Source: Xiphophorus maculatus (lineage: Eukaryota; Chordata; Actinopteri; Cyprinodontiformes; Poeciliidae). From it: a DNA stretch of 64,000 bases. Within the stretch, counting starts at the first letter, position 1; the number at the start of each line of letters is the position of its first letter. Both the position numbers and the translations under genes were made by a program. The notes beneath the pieces were generated by a model. The model did not search any database, was not told the DNA's origin, and saw only the letters and a list, made by a program, of their open reading frames with translations. Where the stretch lies: positions 1,122,001 through 1,186,000 of the forward strand of contig NC_036451.1 of assembly GCF_002775205.1 (NCBI RefSeq), read 5' to 3'. Positions 1 through 13,245 of this stretch are shown one piece after another.

Positions 1-150
1 GAAATAAGAGTCAGTGGAACTAGAACTTATTTTTTAAATCAATATTAAGAAATTATTTACCTAGACCAAGCTCCTATATCTTGCTGAAAAGTTACTTGCA
101 AGTTAGTTTAATTGAAATAAGACAAAACTAACATATTTGCACTAGAACCC
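1..150. repeat. Dispersed repeat (CAGTGGAACTAGAACT family), copy at the left edge
   Basis: The segment GTCAGTGGAACTAGAACTTA, through GCTGAAAAGTTACTTGCAAG, to ACTAGAACCCAGACC belongs to a family seen again near 19,150-19,390, 23,100-23,400, 25,350-25,520, 28,385-28,660 and 28,735-29,205, in both orientations. It lies in an aspm intron and is probably a short non-autonomous DNA element. Confidence 0.7.
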
Positions 151-770
151 AGACCAGTGGTTTCCAGACTTTTTTCCAAAATCAAAAACACTTGAGGGAC
201 CAAAAAACTATTTTTCTTTACATTAAATTTGAATTAAATTTTTTCTGCTGTAAAACTTAAACGCTAAATATTTTAATGAAATTAACAAAAACATTTTTGT
301 TGTGCATCGTGCTTTTGTTTTTATGTCTATTTAGGCAGTTTGTCAAATAAATGAATAAAAACTTATTTTATTGTAGATAAGTGGTTTATAAAATCATAAC
401 TATTTCACATTTGTTTTATTACAACTGTTAGACAATATTTTGGTGTTGATTCATTTCCTTTTGGGATAATGTCCAATATTCTAAAAAGTTTATTTTATTA
501 ATTCAATTAAAGTTTGTTCAATTAAAGCATTAACTGCATAACTAAGATTAATGCAGAAACCCGGTTAAGAAATTAGCAGTATGTTTCTTGTTTTAACCAA
601 CATTTTTTATAAGTCAGATTTTATTTTCAAATGTTTTGCACCCTTCCATAATTAGCAGTTAAAAATCATCTGGTGACCAAAATGGCCCCCAGAAAACCCC
701 TGATTTAGACCAAAATACTTGATAATTATTTCAGATTTTTGCTGCATTTCTGTGCAGATCAGATCTTTAC

Positions 771-3700
771 CGTCAATTTCCGCCGCTGGCGAGTCGAAGG
801 AGCCGTCAGAGTCGCTAGCAGAGCAGTTTAGCTCCAGGCGCCCCCTAGTGGCACACTCCAGGGTCTGCGTGGTTCTCTGGCTGACGGAGGCTTCCGGAAG
901 GAGAGCGGGGTGGTAGTGGTGCAGCAGGAAGCAGAGGACGCGGCCGTCAGAGAACGACACGGTGAAGTTCTCCACCTGCACACAGAAACACAGGTTAGTG
1001 CGCCGCTTGGTTTTATTAGGCAAGAATCACAAATAAATGAGACTCACACATAATCCTCACTTAAGATGTTTAATCTCGACTGTTTATAGGCAAGCCACAG
1101 TTACTTTGCATCTCTCCAATTGTTAATATTTCTTTTCTCTAAAAATGTTTCATGTTATTGTTTACATCCGGTAATTTGGTGCATGCAGACAACGTTGGCG
1201 GGCGGAAAGACGATGCTTTCACATGCCATCCGTAGCTGCGCTGCCGCGGTGGAACGACTGATAACAAAACCTGGAGACGTAGGTATTGTTAATGCAGTGC
1301 ACCAGAGCAAAGGGAAAAATAATGCAGAAAAACTGCAGAAGAAGAACTCAAAACCTTCGTTTTTCTCACTCTGCATGTCAGCTACTTGCAGACCCGTTGC
1401 CATAGCAACTGACTGACAACAGCTCCACTAGTGCATTCAACACTAACAAAACACTCAAATATTCCCCACACATAGAACAGAACATTCAGTCCTTTACAGT
1501 TTAATGTTTTCAGGTTGTTAGATTATTAATAAGTGATCGCTGTGGTTCATTAGCTACCGCTGCTACAAGCTAAGCTAACACAGCAGTGGTAGATTATCTA
1601 CCGCTGCTATTAGCTAAGCTAATTTTGATCTGTCAGAGTTTGTGTGGGGGCCACTTTTAATTTTTTTATTTCGTTACTGAACCAAAACCCACAGAATTCT
1701 GCAGGACATCTACATGTTAAGGTTCTCATAGTCAAGCTAGCATAGCTGACCTGCTTCTCCCTCCTTTGCCATTTTTTTTTTATTAAAACTTTTTCTTGAC
1801 AGAGTTATTTAGTTGTCAGTGTTGACAATCAGTGGCGAAGCACTGTGTCCCTTTTTCTTTTATACATCAGGCGTACATTTAAGATTTAGCTCATTATATG
1901 TTGACAGGTCATCAGCCAAATCCAATGGTAGTCTTGGTTGCTAACAGTTCTTTGCCCTCCCTCGCATACTTGACGTCACGCTGCAACGCGTCTATAAAGA
2001 AGAGCATTTTCACCTTTATGTGGTAGAAGTCGCACACGGCGCAGACCCAGTCCATCAGCAGTGTAATCTTGGCGCTCGTGTGTTTGTACGGCGGCCTGGT
2101 CTTCGCCGGGCTCGGCTGACCGGCCCGGTCGGCCCGGACCAGGGCCAGTCTGCGTTTGGTCCTCAGAGTTCGCTTCAAGAAGTCGACCTCCTCCCTGAGC
2201 TGAGCCTCATCCAGGATCACCTCCACCTTCAACCAGCAGACGTCACCATAAAACACTCATAAAAACGACGATTATGCAACCTGGTTACTGGCGTCTAAAA
2301 GGAGATTCACACCTGAAAGGCAAAGATGATTTTCCACAGGAGGCTCAGCGTTTTCTCTCTGTGGCCGTCAACAATATCTCTGGAGTCGATGACGGAGCCT
2401 AACAACAAAAACATTAAGAAAACAACAGGGTTCAGGGATGTTTTTAAAAACTTTTCCAGCATCAAACTTTGGAGATAAGAACAATAGAAATTAACTAAAA
2501 AAAATAGCTTCTATTCACCATTATACAATATCATTTATTACTGTTACTAGTAATGTCTTTTGGTAGTATTTTACATTCTACAGCTAAATAGACAAACATT
2601 TAACAATATTTCATGTTTTGAAATGTCTCCAACACAAACCTGACGGTCTGAGAGCAAAACACTAATTTAACAAGAAAATCTCTTGATTTAATATAAAATA
2701 TAAGCTAACCATTATTTCAATTAAATAGATTTGTAGGTTATTGAACCATTAGGAATAATAAATACTCATTACTTTGAAAAAAAAAACCCAACTAATCTTG
2801 TGAAGGTAAATGACCCTAGTTCTTAAATTTACTGATTTAACTTCAGACAGTGGAAAAAAAATGTCTCTTTTAATTAGTTGTATAAAAATATCTGGTTTTG
2901 ACTGTAGATTTAGACTTTAAATCAAATGTTATTCTGGACTTTACTAGAAAACTGTGCAGTTTGAATACAAACACTTTCAAGGACTTCACACAGAAATCAA
3001 GGACTTTCCAAACCCTGGAAACACCTCATTGACATTCAAGCATTTTCAAAGATTTCAACCCTGAAATAAAACTGAAATCCTGGATATAAACGGAAGAGTT
3101 TGGTTTTTAGTGCTGCAGCAGCTCGTTACCGCTTTCGTCCTTGAGGTCGACGCCTCTGCCTCTCAGCAGCTGCAGCGCCACGTCAACGTTGTGAACTTTC
3201 TGCAGTCGACTGACGGCCGGCAGACGCAGCTTCGCCGAGAGAGTCCAGTCCTGAACGAGAAGCTCCATCACACGACTGGACAAGAAACAAAACATTAAAA
3301 AATATTGAATTTTATAACATTACAAGATGCTCAATATTTCTTACTTATTTTTTTTTATTTTTACTTTTAACATAGGATCAAATTTCAGACAGAAAAATGA
3401 TAAATCATGCAAATTAAAATTATTGAGCTCATTTTCAAAAACGCTGTGACCAAAAAAACAGAAAACATATAAATTTAAGACGTCCCACTCACACCAAGCG
3501 AATGCCGCATTTCAAATCGACGGCCAGATTTTTCACAGCGAAGTTGAACTCATCGAGCGGCGTCTGGACGTGGGAGACGGGCAGGCCCAGGTAGGCCAGG
3601 TGGCGGGGCAGGATGCCCTCTCCGCTCAGGAAGTCTCTGGAAAAGGCCAGCAGCAGGTCCTTACTCGCCTACCAGACAAAACACAAACGGAGTGAAGATT

Positions 3701-6700
3701 TAAATCAGAGAATCCTGTGAACTAGCGAGAGAAACCCCATTAAAGAGAGAAACATGGACAGCAAAGTTAGGAAATTCAGTGTAAAAGGGGATGGAAATGT
3801 GTGGGGCTGAGCAATACACAGATTTTATCAATTAAAAACTGAATTTTATGGTCTTGGAGATTTAATTTTTGGGAAAATGAGGCGGCCATCTTGTTTTACA
3901 GCTATGTAGTGATTTCCATGTTGACTCAAAATGAATGAAATAAAAGCGAGTTTTTCAATTGGAGATATTCTGTGATTTCTATTGTTTTAAGGAAACAATT
4001 ATGGGAAAAAAAAAAAAAAACTTAAAACTGGAAATTAAAATTTTAATTTGGCATTTACAATAAATAAGCCATAATCGCTCAATCCTACCACATCTGTAGT
4101 TTTTGCAATATGTATTGACTAAATTAACTCAATATGGGCATCTGCATAAATACTGCAACTTCATTATTTTAGTAAAGGATTGAAAGGACAGATTTTGATT
4201 TTAAACCACTTAAGATTTTTGCAATAGTAGAAATACAAAAGATGCAAATAACTGAATTCCTTTTTTAAACAATAATTTATACATATAATGTATAAATTAT
4301 ATATGTTATATAATGTATAAATTACATTTATGCACTTAAAAGACCTGCAGTCTTTTAGTTTCCAGGTGACAAGCTTGGGCTAAAACATTTTCAGACAATT
4401 TGTTTCATTTTCTTTTACCTTAAATGCAAAAGATAGATATATCAATAGATGGTAAAGAGAAAAAGTGTGTACTCCAGATAACTTTAATTTATCTGACACA
4501 GACAATTCACATTAACTGACATTTCTGTAAATGTGCCATAATTAGCCAACATTTTATTTTTCATCTGTTGTCCTTGGACTATGCCAATTTTCTCCTGCTG
4601 AAAAACAAATAATTTTAAAATGACACAAATTGTGTCAAATACTAAAAAACTTAAAAACAATAAATCAATTACTAAATTAGTTGATTATTTCCATAAATCA
4701 TTCATCACAATTAATCATAGTTACAATTGTTTCTTTTTTTATTTTTTGCAGTAAATACTGATATTTCTGAAATAAACTTCTCCTGATAGAATAGTTTCCT
4801 TGTTTTTTCACAGTGTTTCCAGAATATTTCCATATTTTCACAATGTGACCTTCAGGTTTCATGCAGCAGGGAGACGCGACCTTGGCTCACCTTGAACTCT
4901 GCGTCGATGCAGAACAGACACGGGTCGTGTTCGATCAGACGGGATTCTTTGGCTTTGTCCAGGAAGTAGACGAGCAGCAGAAGCTTCTTCAGCGTGAAGC
5001 GGGACAGCGCCTCCTCATGGCCTGGAGCGGAAATGAGGTCGTCAAGGCAACCATAAAGGGTCAATAAGGCAGCAAGAAATAATCAGAGAAAACATCTGAA
5101 CATGTATGGAATAAAGTCTCTGCCATGAAATAAAAATAAAAGCCCAACAGGAAGCCATAATTATGAGCTTTAAAGTTATAATAAATCATTTTTTAAAATC
5201 AAAAACACTGAGGTCAAATAACCAGATGCTTCTAGATGTTCAACATCATGACTTATTACATTTTTACCTTACTTTCTGATAATTGACTTTAAAATAAAAA
5301 ATTATGACTTCCTGTTGGGCTTTTATTTTTTTTCTTTCATGCTACTTTCATACAATATTCAAACAAAAAAAAACTTTATAAAATCTTAATGCGTCAGCTC
5401 TCCAACAGACCGTCAACCAATTTGATTCGGGTGAATGGATCGCCTCTAAGACCTAAAGTTCATCAGAGCGCCTCTCCAATTTTACCGTCTTTGTAGAGGT
5501 TAGGCACCCGGGCGTGTCTGAAGGCTGCAGCGATGTCCGGGTTCCAGAGGAGGCGCTGCAGGACGAACATGGCCAGACCCAAAACGTCGCTGTTGCTCTC
5601 CAGGGAGATCAGCTCCCCGAAAATAGTCTGAGGACGAACAACGTTAGCTTAAAAAAACGCCTCAAAAACGTTAGCATGATAAAATATATATGTAAAATAA
5701 CACTGGGTGATACAAACAAAAAGCTACAACAAATGGAAAATTAGTTCAGAATTCTGTGGACATAAAGTCAAAATTTGTGGGGAAAAAAAAAACAGAAGTC
5801 CATTTTTTTTCTAAACATTGGCCCCAATCTTCTTCCATAGATATCTGAGGTATTGGGGGCTCCACATTAAAAATTTGCTCGGGGCCCCACAAAACTTGGT
5901 GCCAGCCCTGTTTTAGTTAATGTTTAGGTGCAAAATAAAAAAAACTGTCAAAGTATGAAAAAACTAAAACTACAACTATAAATCATAAAACCTCAACTGA
6001 AACTAAGGAATATTTAGCCAATAGTAACTAATAAAACTAGAACCCACTAAAAACTAATTAAGGCTGAATTTGACAAAAAGTCACAATGAAATAAACTGTA
6101 AAGAAAAATTTTGAATACTGTACAGCACTTTGGTGCATTTAATATCTACTTTTAAATGCTTTAAAAATCCCAAAAACTACTGAAGCGAGTTACCTCCAGG
6201 CCGATGCGTAACCAGAGCGGATTGTATGACAGCAGCCAGTTCAGGACTTTCTTACGTTCGCCTGATCAAAAACAACAAAAAACATCTCAGACTTAAAGCT
6301 GGACAACAACAATAATATGTTTACTGCTATAAACACGTAATCAATATAGATAGATTATATATAGAATATTAACTGAACTTCAATCTAGACCCGCAAGGCC
6401 TTCTGGGGGATGTAGGCAGAGGAAAGGCGTTAGCCGCTCAACCTCTCACAGCGAGCTAAGCTAGGTTGGTGGCATTAACTCACTAACTCATTCTTTGGTT
6501 TCCTAGCAACAACCTGCTGGTAAGAAGCAGTTTCAAGTTCCCCCCAAACTTGGGTTGCCTAGCAACAACATGTTCAGTAGCAGTTTAAAGTTTCTCCTCC
6601 GTGTCTCATAGCAGTGTGGAGTGAAAAGTGGATAAAACTGGCGTCGTTCCACCAGTTTGGCTGCATTTCAGATATTTAAAAACTAATCAATAATTATTGT

Positions 6701-9700
6701 AATACGTTTTTAAGTCGTACTTCAGACCGAATGAACATTTTAAAATGGCCGTCATGGCGTCGTACCAACGTCCTTCCAGAGGTGGCGGTCTTTGCGGACC
6801 AGCAGCCGCCGGGCCTCCACCTCCAGCTCCAGCCTCTGGATGGCCTTGACCACGGCCTCCGAGGTGAACAGCTGGCAGGCGGCGCGGCGCAGGCGGTTCA
6901 GCTTCCGTTTGGCCGTGTAGGTGCTGAAGGACATCTCCTCCTTGGTGGGCGCTTTGGGAACGCTGAGGTCATCCCCGACGCCCAGCGCGAGCGAGACGGC
7001 GCTCACTGACAATAAAAACTATTTTATTATTCATCTGTAACCTAAAACGTAGCTCGTCTATAGCCAAGTGTTACAGCGCCGTGCTACCTTTAGCCACTTC
7101 GGTGTTGACCTTGAAGTCGTCAGGGGTCAAGACGTGGTTGAGCCACCAGGAGAATCCTCTCTCCTGCTTCTCGATCCAGCGCTCGTCGTAGAACATGTTC
7201 TTGGCTGCGAACGGCATCGGGTGTCTCGGCAAAGCTAAGAACGACACAGAAAACTAAATAAAATCTCCAAGATGAGGAGAAAAAAAACTAAATTATATGT
7301 CTGACGCAAATTAGAGCCACTAAAAAGAAAATGACATTTTTCTTCAATATTTTGACTAATCCGCCATGAAAAGCAGAAAAAAAAACAATAGAGTCCAGTA
7401 CATTTTTCAAAAAGTAACTTCTCCTGCATAACACGCATCTCTGTCTCTGAAACTTCAGAAGACAATCTGAGATCAAAATCTGATTTATGAAAATAAAGTC
7501 AGAATTCTTAGAGAGGAAAGATTCTCAGAAAAAAGATACAATTAAAATATTACAGTCAAAATTCAGAGGGAAATCCAACTTTTAAAGTTCAGAGCAATGA
7601 CAATTGAGTTCTATGTGAAAAAAGGCTAAATTTTGAGAAATAAAATCATCAAAATACTATGAAAAAAATTCTAAAAAGAAAAGAAAGTCAAAATTCTGGG
7701 GTGGGGGTAAATCTAAATTTTGTGAAAAAGTGTGGAAAGAGGTCAACATTCTTCGACATAGTTCTGGGAATTAATCTTGTGATAAAAAATAATTATTAAT
7801 TGCTTTTTTTTAAAAACTGTGGCCCTAATCCTCTTCCGTACATACCCGTCTGTTTTGGCTTGATGAACATTAGCTTCGACTGAGCTACAGCAACCACTTT
7901 TGAGATCTTCACAGCCTGAGAAGCGGACGCCTTCGGAGCCAAAGCACCTAAAGAAGAAGACGACCAGGGAAATACCTCGGTAAACTGCAAAACAGAAAAC
8001 GGATCCAAATGCCCCCAGATGACATGAAGATGCGCAGATTTATACTTTTGGTTGGGACTTTGGCGCTCGAACGTTTAGCCTTGGAAGCAGCTGCAGACTT
8101 TGCCGTCCTCACAGACTGGGTCAGGGCTAGGCAGGAAACAAAGATGGATTAATTACTCATCTTTATTAAAACTGTCACACAATTACTGTTGGGTAACTCA
8201 GAATGAAGTCATAATATTAGGATATTGAAGTACTAATTTTCAGAACTCCAGCACAAAAAAACAAAACAAAATATCCAAGCTTATTTCTTATTAAAATGGC
8301 TTTTGATATTCTTCTAGTAAAATTGTGCCTGTATTCTGCTAATATTGTGACTAAATTCTTGCAGCCTGGCTGTGATACAACAAGCAGAAGGGATGACTGA
8401 AATAAAAGACACTTTAAAACTGATTTGACATTTGTAATTTCTCTTTTAGAAAAGTGGGAAAAAAAGATTAAAGAGGCAGCATTGTGTGTTTTCCAGGCAC
8501 ATTGTGCCATTTTATTGCACAATCCACTATGATACCTTTAATTATAAAAATGCTACATACAGTATATCAAATGGCTTGAAAGAAATTTTACTTCCTGATT
8601 TAACGTCTTGGGCCTCCGTCTCTTTAAGAAACTCCGCCTCCAGGAAGTCTTTCCAACATGGCTCCTCTATTAACCCTTTAACGTTTTTACTAGCATTGCT
8701 CTGAGCAGTAGCAATGCTACTTTAACGAGCTCAGCTGATTCAGTTCCACCAGATGTTTGCTAATCGCTGCTGGCTAGTCTGAAGGAGCTGAGTGGAGGAG
8801 GAGCAGCGCCTCGAAGGCGGAGCTAGGTCCACCCAGGCGTTTTGCACAGCTTGCCGTGGATATTAAGATTTCTCAAACATGCATGAAAGAGTCGATGCAA
8901 AACTGAGAATAACATAACTAGGCCTGTTGCAATAAGAACTAAATCAATTAATGACATGATACATTGAAATGAGCTCAATAATTTTCATATGCATAATTTA
9001 GCTTTTTTCTCTTTTCTAAAAACTAAATGCTTTGGTTTCAACCAGCCCTTTTTTGAAGGACAATTTTGTTGACAGAAAATGTATAATTCATTTTATTTGT
9101 GGTTTTATTTACTATGGATATTTAAAGTGTCTTCCAGATGTTAAATGTTCATTAGAATTTTAAGTCTATTGATCTTTGTGAAAGTGTTCTTACATTATTA
9201 TTCCATTATTTTTACTTCAAATGGTCTCAAAACAACAACATTACCGTTGTTCTGGGACAATTTATCATCCAGCTAAATCTGTTATTGTAACAGGCCTAAT
9301 TCTAACATATAAAGCTCAAAAATTGACGTTGCATAATACTCACTTGTGACTTTCTCCCGCTGACTTGTGTTCCTGCTCTGGACCAACGCTGGCGGCTCAA
9401 TTTTCCCGACCACAACCCGACTCCTCTTCACCCGCTCCAGCATTCCCGAGTCCCCGCTCTTGGTGGAATCGGCTCTCAAGAACTCCTCACTCTTCCTCTT
9501 CTTGCTATTCGCTGCCAACTGGACAGGGAACAAGTCTTCCTGAGAAGAACCAGCTGGGGACAAGTTGGACGAGCTGGCAGCGGGAGGAGCATGAAGCGGC
9601 GAAGAGATGGCAGAGAACCGAGACAGCGCCGTGTCTGGAGGGGAAGAACTTTGAATGGGGCTGGAGGAGGTGAAATCCAGGAATTCATGTCCAGCATCAC

Positions 9701-12481
9701 ACTGTTCAGCTCCCGTCTCAGCATCTATGATGGGAAGGCTCGGAGTTCCCGGACCGGAGTCACTCTGGCTGCCACCGTCGGAGAGTTCAAGCGTTTTCTC
9801 CAGTAGCCGTCGGCGTGACTTCCTGATTTTCCTCCCTCCAGGACTGCCGGCCTCCACAGACGCTTTGCCTTTGGTCACAGTGGCAGATGTGAAAGAAAAC
9901 TTTACCTTTTCCTTTTCTACAACCTTCTCCACCTTTGAAACAATCTTTTTACTGACGAAAAACGTGAGTCTTGGCTCGTGAGGCTGCGCGTTTTCGCTCT
10001 TCGACTCCAGAGAATCTGAAAACTCGCAGCTAGAACTTGTATTTCTTGGACTGGTGTCAAGATGTCCAAGGTCCGAGTCTATCAGAACCAGAGCGTCCTT
10101 CAAAGAAGGAAGAGAGGATCCGGTTGAGGCGTCATCAGGGGCAGGAAGCGGGCTGCCGGACTCAATACGAGGCATCAGTTTCTTGAACATCTCCGGCGTA
10201 CCGATTGGAGACAGAGTCCTGTCAAACAATTTAGTCAGTTCATTGTTTTTAGGATTTTCTGTGACGCCATCAGGGCCAGCGTGGACGACCTTTGTAGTCG
10301 GGACAAGCAGAACAACCGGCGAGTTCTTCCTTTCTGGAGAAACGTTCCCCTGATCCGACAAGACAACGGACAGTCGACCCAGATTCGACGTGTTCTTGTC
10401 CACTAGTTCCAAGCAGCGATCTTGAAGCAGGTTTTCCTTCATGACACCGTTGCCCTTGTTGAGCGAAGCAAGCGGGCTGCGCACCTTTTCCCGCTTATAC
10501 TGCGACTGCCGCGACACCTGGAAGGTTTTGTTTCCTGCCATCTTCCGTGGACACACCGTTCTTGTTGATGGCGTTTGTGTTTTTTCCATCCCTCTCTTGT
10601 GTTTGATCGAATCCCATAAGCTCTTCTGCAAGAACAAAAACAATTAGTTAAGTTACACTCTCATCTAACTTTGAAGAAAAGCTCCAGACAGTTCTACGTT
10701 TATTCTTCTGCATCTTAGCTTACCTCATTTTTGCTAATTCAACAATAAGGAAAATGAATATGCTGCAAGTTCGCCTATACAGTACATGTGCTTGTCTTCT
10801 AATAACGAGGCTTCGTTTGCTAGGTAAAGGGCTGTATCTGCAAATTGTGACGTCATAATCATGACATTTTAGACAAGGCTGCTTTACCACACACAAAAAT
10901 ATTAAAGTATTAGCCATCTGCCCGACTTTTTAAACCAAGAGTCCATTAATTTGTGTCCAGCAACATGTTCTGCCTATCAAATGCAAAAATTAATTTTTGG
11001 TGGATTTGGTACCAAAACTGGATCGAGCCCAGGTGCCACACGTACCTCTGAATCCGGCCCTGTTCACACACAATCTTTGTTTTTCACAGACTTTGTATTT
11101 TCCTTCAGATTAAACTGTTTGTTGTGACATACAACTCTTTACACATCACAAAAAAATTATGTTTAAAACAATATTTTAAAAAGTAAAATACCTCCTCACT
11201 TGAATATACTTACACAAAACAATTGCTTACGACTTAGAGGCCTGGACTCTGTTTAAGTTTTAAATTTTACACAATCGTTAATGTTTGTCTGTGACTTATG
11301 TAATGTGAGTTCAATGCTATGAATCTTACCCTAAGTGCCAAGTGGAGCAAAATAGTTGTTAATCTTAATATTTGGAAGTGTGGCCAACACAAACAGAAGG
11401 TTTCTCACTTCCTCCGCTGCCATTCCTTAAGCTACAAACATAGTACAGAAAATCGACGTCATCGTTGCTAATTGGCCAAGTAGAAATTCTACCTGAGGGA
11501 ATCCAAGTAAATGGGAGAAGGCCCCGAATGTGTCAGAAGCGAGATTTTACACAGGAAGGCAATAGCCAGGCTACTTACAGACAAAATTCAGTGTAAAAAT
11601 TTTTGAGAGTCGGAGCTATACAAAGAAAAAAAATCTGAACTGGATAGAAAATATCAGATTACAAGTTTAGATTTGTTTAAAAGCAGCTTCAGAAACAATG
11701 GCAACAATTTTTTAGTTTTGCATTTAAGATGAGACGTAACCTTAAATCACCTTGGTGTTTATTTCTACAGCTGTGAAATTACAGGCTGATACCAGTGTTT
11801 TTCAGTCTCTGGCTTAAATAAATGGGTGACGAACAGGCTAATGCTATCATTTGAAGCAGGAGCAGAGATGCTTCTGACATCTGCAGGGCAGTTTCAGTGT
11901 GCAGCTACCTTTTTCTTTTTTGTCGGTTCTGCTCTCCCCAGCAGAACAGCTTGATGTTTAAGAACTCCATTCGCATTGAACGAGATCACCTCTCTGATGC
12001 CACCTTCTTCTGTTGGGGTCCAGCTTATTCTCAAGGTGAATGAGCTCAGAGGCTGCAAACCCAAACACGGAGAGAAAGTAGGAACAGTTGATCTATTGCA
12101 AATTGCAAATTACAATAAAAGTAATGGTGTTTCTGATAAAAATGTAGGTTCAAAAGTACATGTTCCAAGCTAATGGTTGTAATATTGATAAAGTAAAACA
12201 GTTACCTGGATCGTAAACGTGTTCTGGTCCACAGAAAAACCTTTATTTGACGGGATCTTTTCGATTGTAACCTCCGCTTCTACATCCTCAATCGGGTTCT
12301 CAATTTGCAAAACAGCGGATTTCGAGGTGCCCAACTTTACAGTACCGAAAGACACAAAAGGTGGCTTTGAAAACTGAATGAGACTCAAAACTGGAACGTC
12401 GTTCTCCTTATTAGCATCAACTTTCCTCCCCGGACTGATATACAGCAGTCCCCGTTGTGCTGAAGTTACCGCTTCAGCCAT
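771..12481 (-). CDS. aspm: Abnormal spindle-like microcephaly-associated protein (ASPM), N-terminal part, cut by the left edge
   Basis: Spindle-pole and microtubule minus-end protein of mitosis. Coding exons in transcript order: 12481-12206, 12052-11909, 10625-9344, 8126-8046, 7947-7846, 7234-7088, 7005-6766, 6261-6194, 5627-5486, 5021-4891, 3668-3493, 3275-3130, 2398-2313, 2226-2014, 975-771. All junctions keep one frame, giving about 1,006 residues. Residues 28-140 form the ASH (ASPM-SPD2-Hydin) domain ([15 protein letters not shown], then [14 protein letters not shown]). A long, Ser-rich, poorly conserved exon 3 follows. From residue 490 the match to vertebrate ASPM is close ([46 protein letters not shown]). 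The first calponin-homology domain spans roughly 770-900, and the second starts in exon 14 ([13 protein letters not shown]) and continues in exon 15 ([16 protein letters not shown]). The IQ array and C-terminus lie beyond position 1. The start is the first ATG of an open exon just below CCAAT boxes. Family recognition is from knowledge of the family; no search was run. Confidence 0.95.
838..851 (-). promoter_or_regulatory. CTCF-like core motif inside aspm exon 15
   Basis: The minus strand reads CCACTAGGGGGCGC, which fits the CTCF core consensus at every position. Weaker matches lie at 24,873-24,886, 41,840-41,853 and 48,763-48,776. Binding is inferred. Confidence 0.45.
1147..1965 (+). repeat. 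Dispersed 0.8-kb repeat, copy A
   Basis: Lies in the aspm intron between exons 14 and 15. The reverse complement is found at 17,660-18,463. Shared blocks include ACCGCTGCTATTAGCTAAGCT, GGACTGAATGTTCTGTT (as reverse complement), GTTGCYATRGCAAC and CCGCGGCAGCGCRGCTA. The repeat ends about 50 bp from aspm exon 14. Confidence 0.8.
5125..5340. mobile_element. 216-bp hairpin element (MITE-like) in an aspm intron
   Basis: The left end holds AATAAAAGCCCAACAGGAAG and continues CCATAATT. The right end is its near-perfect reverse complement, AATTATGACTTCCTGTTGGG and onward. The terminal inverted repeats exceed 30 bp and reach the outer ATGAAA/TTTCAT. The interior is AT-rich and non-coding. It lies between aspm exons 9 and 10. 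Confidence 0.75.
8921..9296 (+). mobile_element. MITE-like element with GGCCTGTTGCAATAA ends
   Basis: Begins GGCCTGTTGCAATAA and ends TTATTGTAACAGGCC; 14 of 15 positions of the terminal inverted repeat match. Both sides are flanked by TA, consistent with a TA target duplication. It is 376 bp and non-coding. Other copies: 20,454-20,872, 53,795-54,156, and partial ones near 16,100-16,480, 23,815-24,215, 51,150-51,440 and 60,985-61,370. Confidence 0.8.
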
Positions 12482-13147
12482 TTTTTTAAGACAATAAAAA
12501 CGCGATTCGAAACAAACTACATGTTACGGAATTGTAATCAACGTTTTGTGCAAAGCAAATCCAGTTAGTACGTGTTCGGGTCTGAGACATGCCAGCTAAC
12601 AAACGTTAAAACACAGCATTATTTCAAATTCTGCCAAAAGGAAAATCAGCCAATGGCAAGCGAGCTGCTTTTGAGCCATGCCCAATGAGGAGAGATAATA
12701 CAAGGACGCACTGTTGAGAACCAATCAGTGTCCGAATACATGTTTAAACAATCATAGTCCACGCCTACATTCAGAGATTAACAGTAAAAGAAGAGGGGCC
12801 ACTTGTATTATTTTTTCAACTCAACGCAAACGAGTTATTTAATGTTTGTTTTAAATACATATTTTCCAAGACAAACGCAGTTGTAAGAATTAGTACATGT
12901 ATTTAAATGCATGCATTTTTTCTGACGAGGACAGTCATTTTATAACAAAAAAATATCTATTTTACTTTCTAACCCCAAATTTTAAAATACGTGACACATG
13001 CTATTTTTCACAATCTTTGTCCTAATTCGAAACCTGTCATTGCACAAGCCAATGTAATCGTTTAAAATCAAATTAAATCTCACTTTCGTTGAATATAGGG
13101 AAGTATTTCTCGTTGGACCACCACACACCCATCTGGCTACATAGCTC
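12482..13147. other. Intergenic region between aspm and tRNA-His
   Basis: Contains the aspm promoter motifs up to 12,780. From 12,781 to 13,147 it is AT-rich, with no coding signal or recognised element. Confidence 0.6.
12600..12780 (-). promoter_or_regulatory. aspm: aspm proximal promoter: three CCAAT boxes and a CHR-like site
   Basis: CCAAT boxes lie at 12650-12654, 12682-12686 and 12721-12725, spaced 32 and 39 bp. On the gene strand a TTTGAA (plus-strand TTCAAA, 12623-12628) lies 22 bp further toward the gene. Multiple NF-Y boxes followed by a CHR element are typical of G2/M genes controlled by DREAM/MuvB, which fits ASPM. The motifs are seen directly; their function is inferred. Confidence 0.5.
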
Positions 13148-13219
13148 GCCGTGATCGTATAGTGGTTAGTACTCTGCGTTGTGGCCGCAGCAACCCCGGT
13201 TCGAATCCGGGTCACGGCA
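13148..13219 (+). tRNA. trnH-GUG: tRNA-His (GTG anticodon)
   Basis: A complete 72-nt cloverleaf. Acceptor stem GCCGTGA (13148-13154) pairs with TCACGGC (13212-13218), with A as discriminator at 13219. The anticodon stem CTGCG/CGCAG encloses loop TTGTGGC, with anticodon GTG at 13181-13183. The T arm is CCCGG-TTCGAAT-CCGGG. The A box (TGGTTAGTACTC) and B box (GGTTCGAATCC) are intact and no intron is present. It sits between the divergent aspm and depdc1 promoters. All stems are perfect, so it is probably functional. Confidence 0.97.
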
Positions 13220-13233
13220 GGAGATGCTGGTTG

Positions 13234-13239
13234 TTTTTT
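13234..13239 (+). terminator. Pol III termination T-run of tRNA-His
   Basis: A run of six T residues begins 15 nt after the tRNA 3' end, the usual form and distance of an RNA polymerase III terminator. Confidence 0.8.
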
Positions 13240-13245
13240 GTGTTG

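Noticed and set aside
9365-9981. Open frames on the plus strand opposite aspm exon 3
   Set aside because: Antisense shadows of the long GC-rich aspm exon 3; the minus-strand frame matches ASPM and is phase-consistent.
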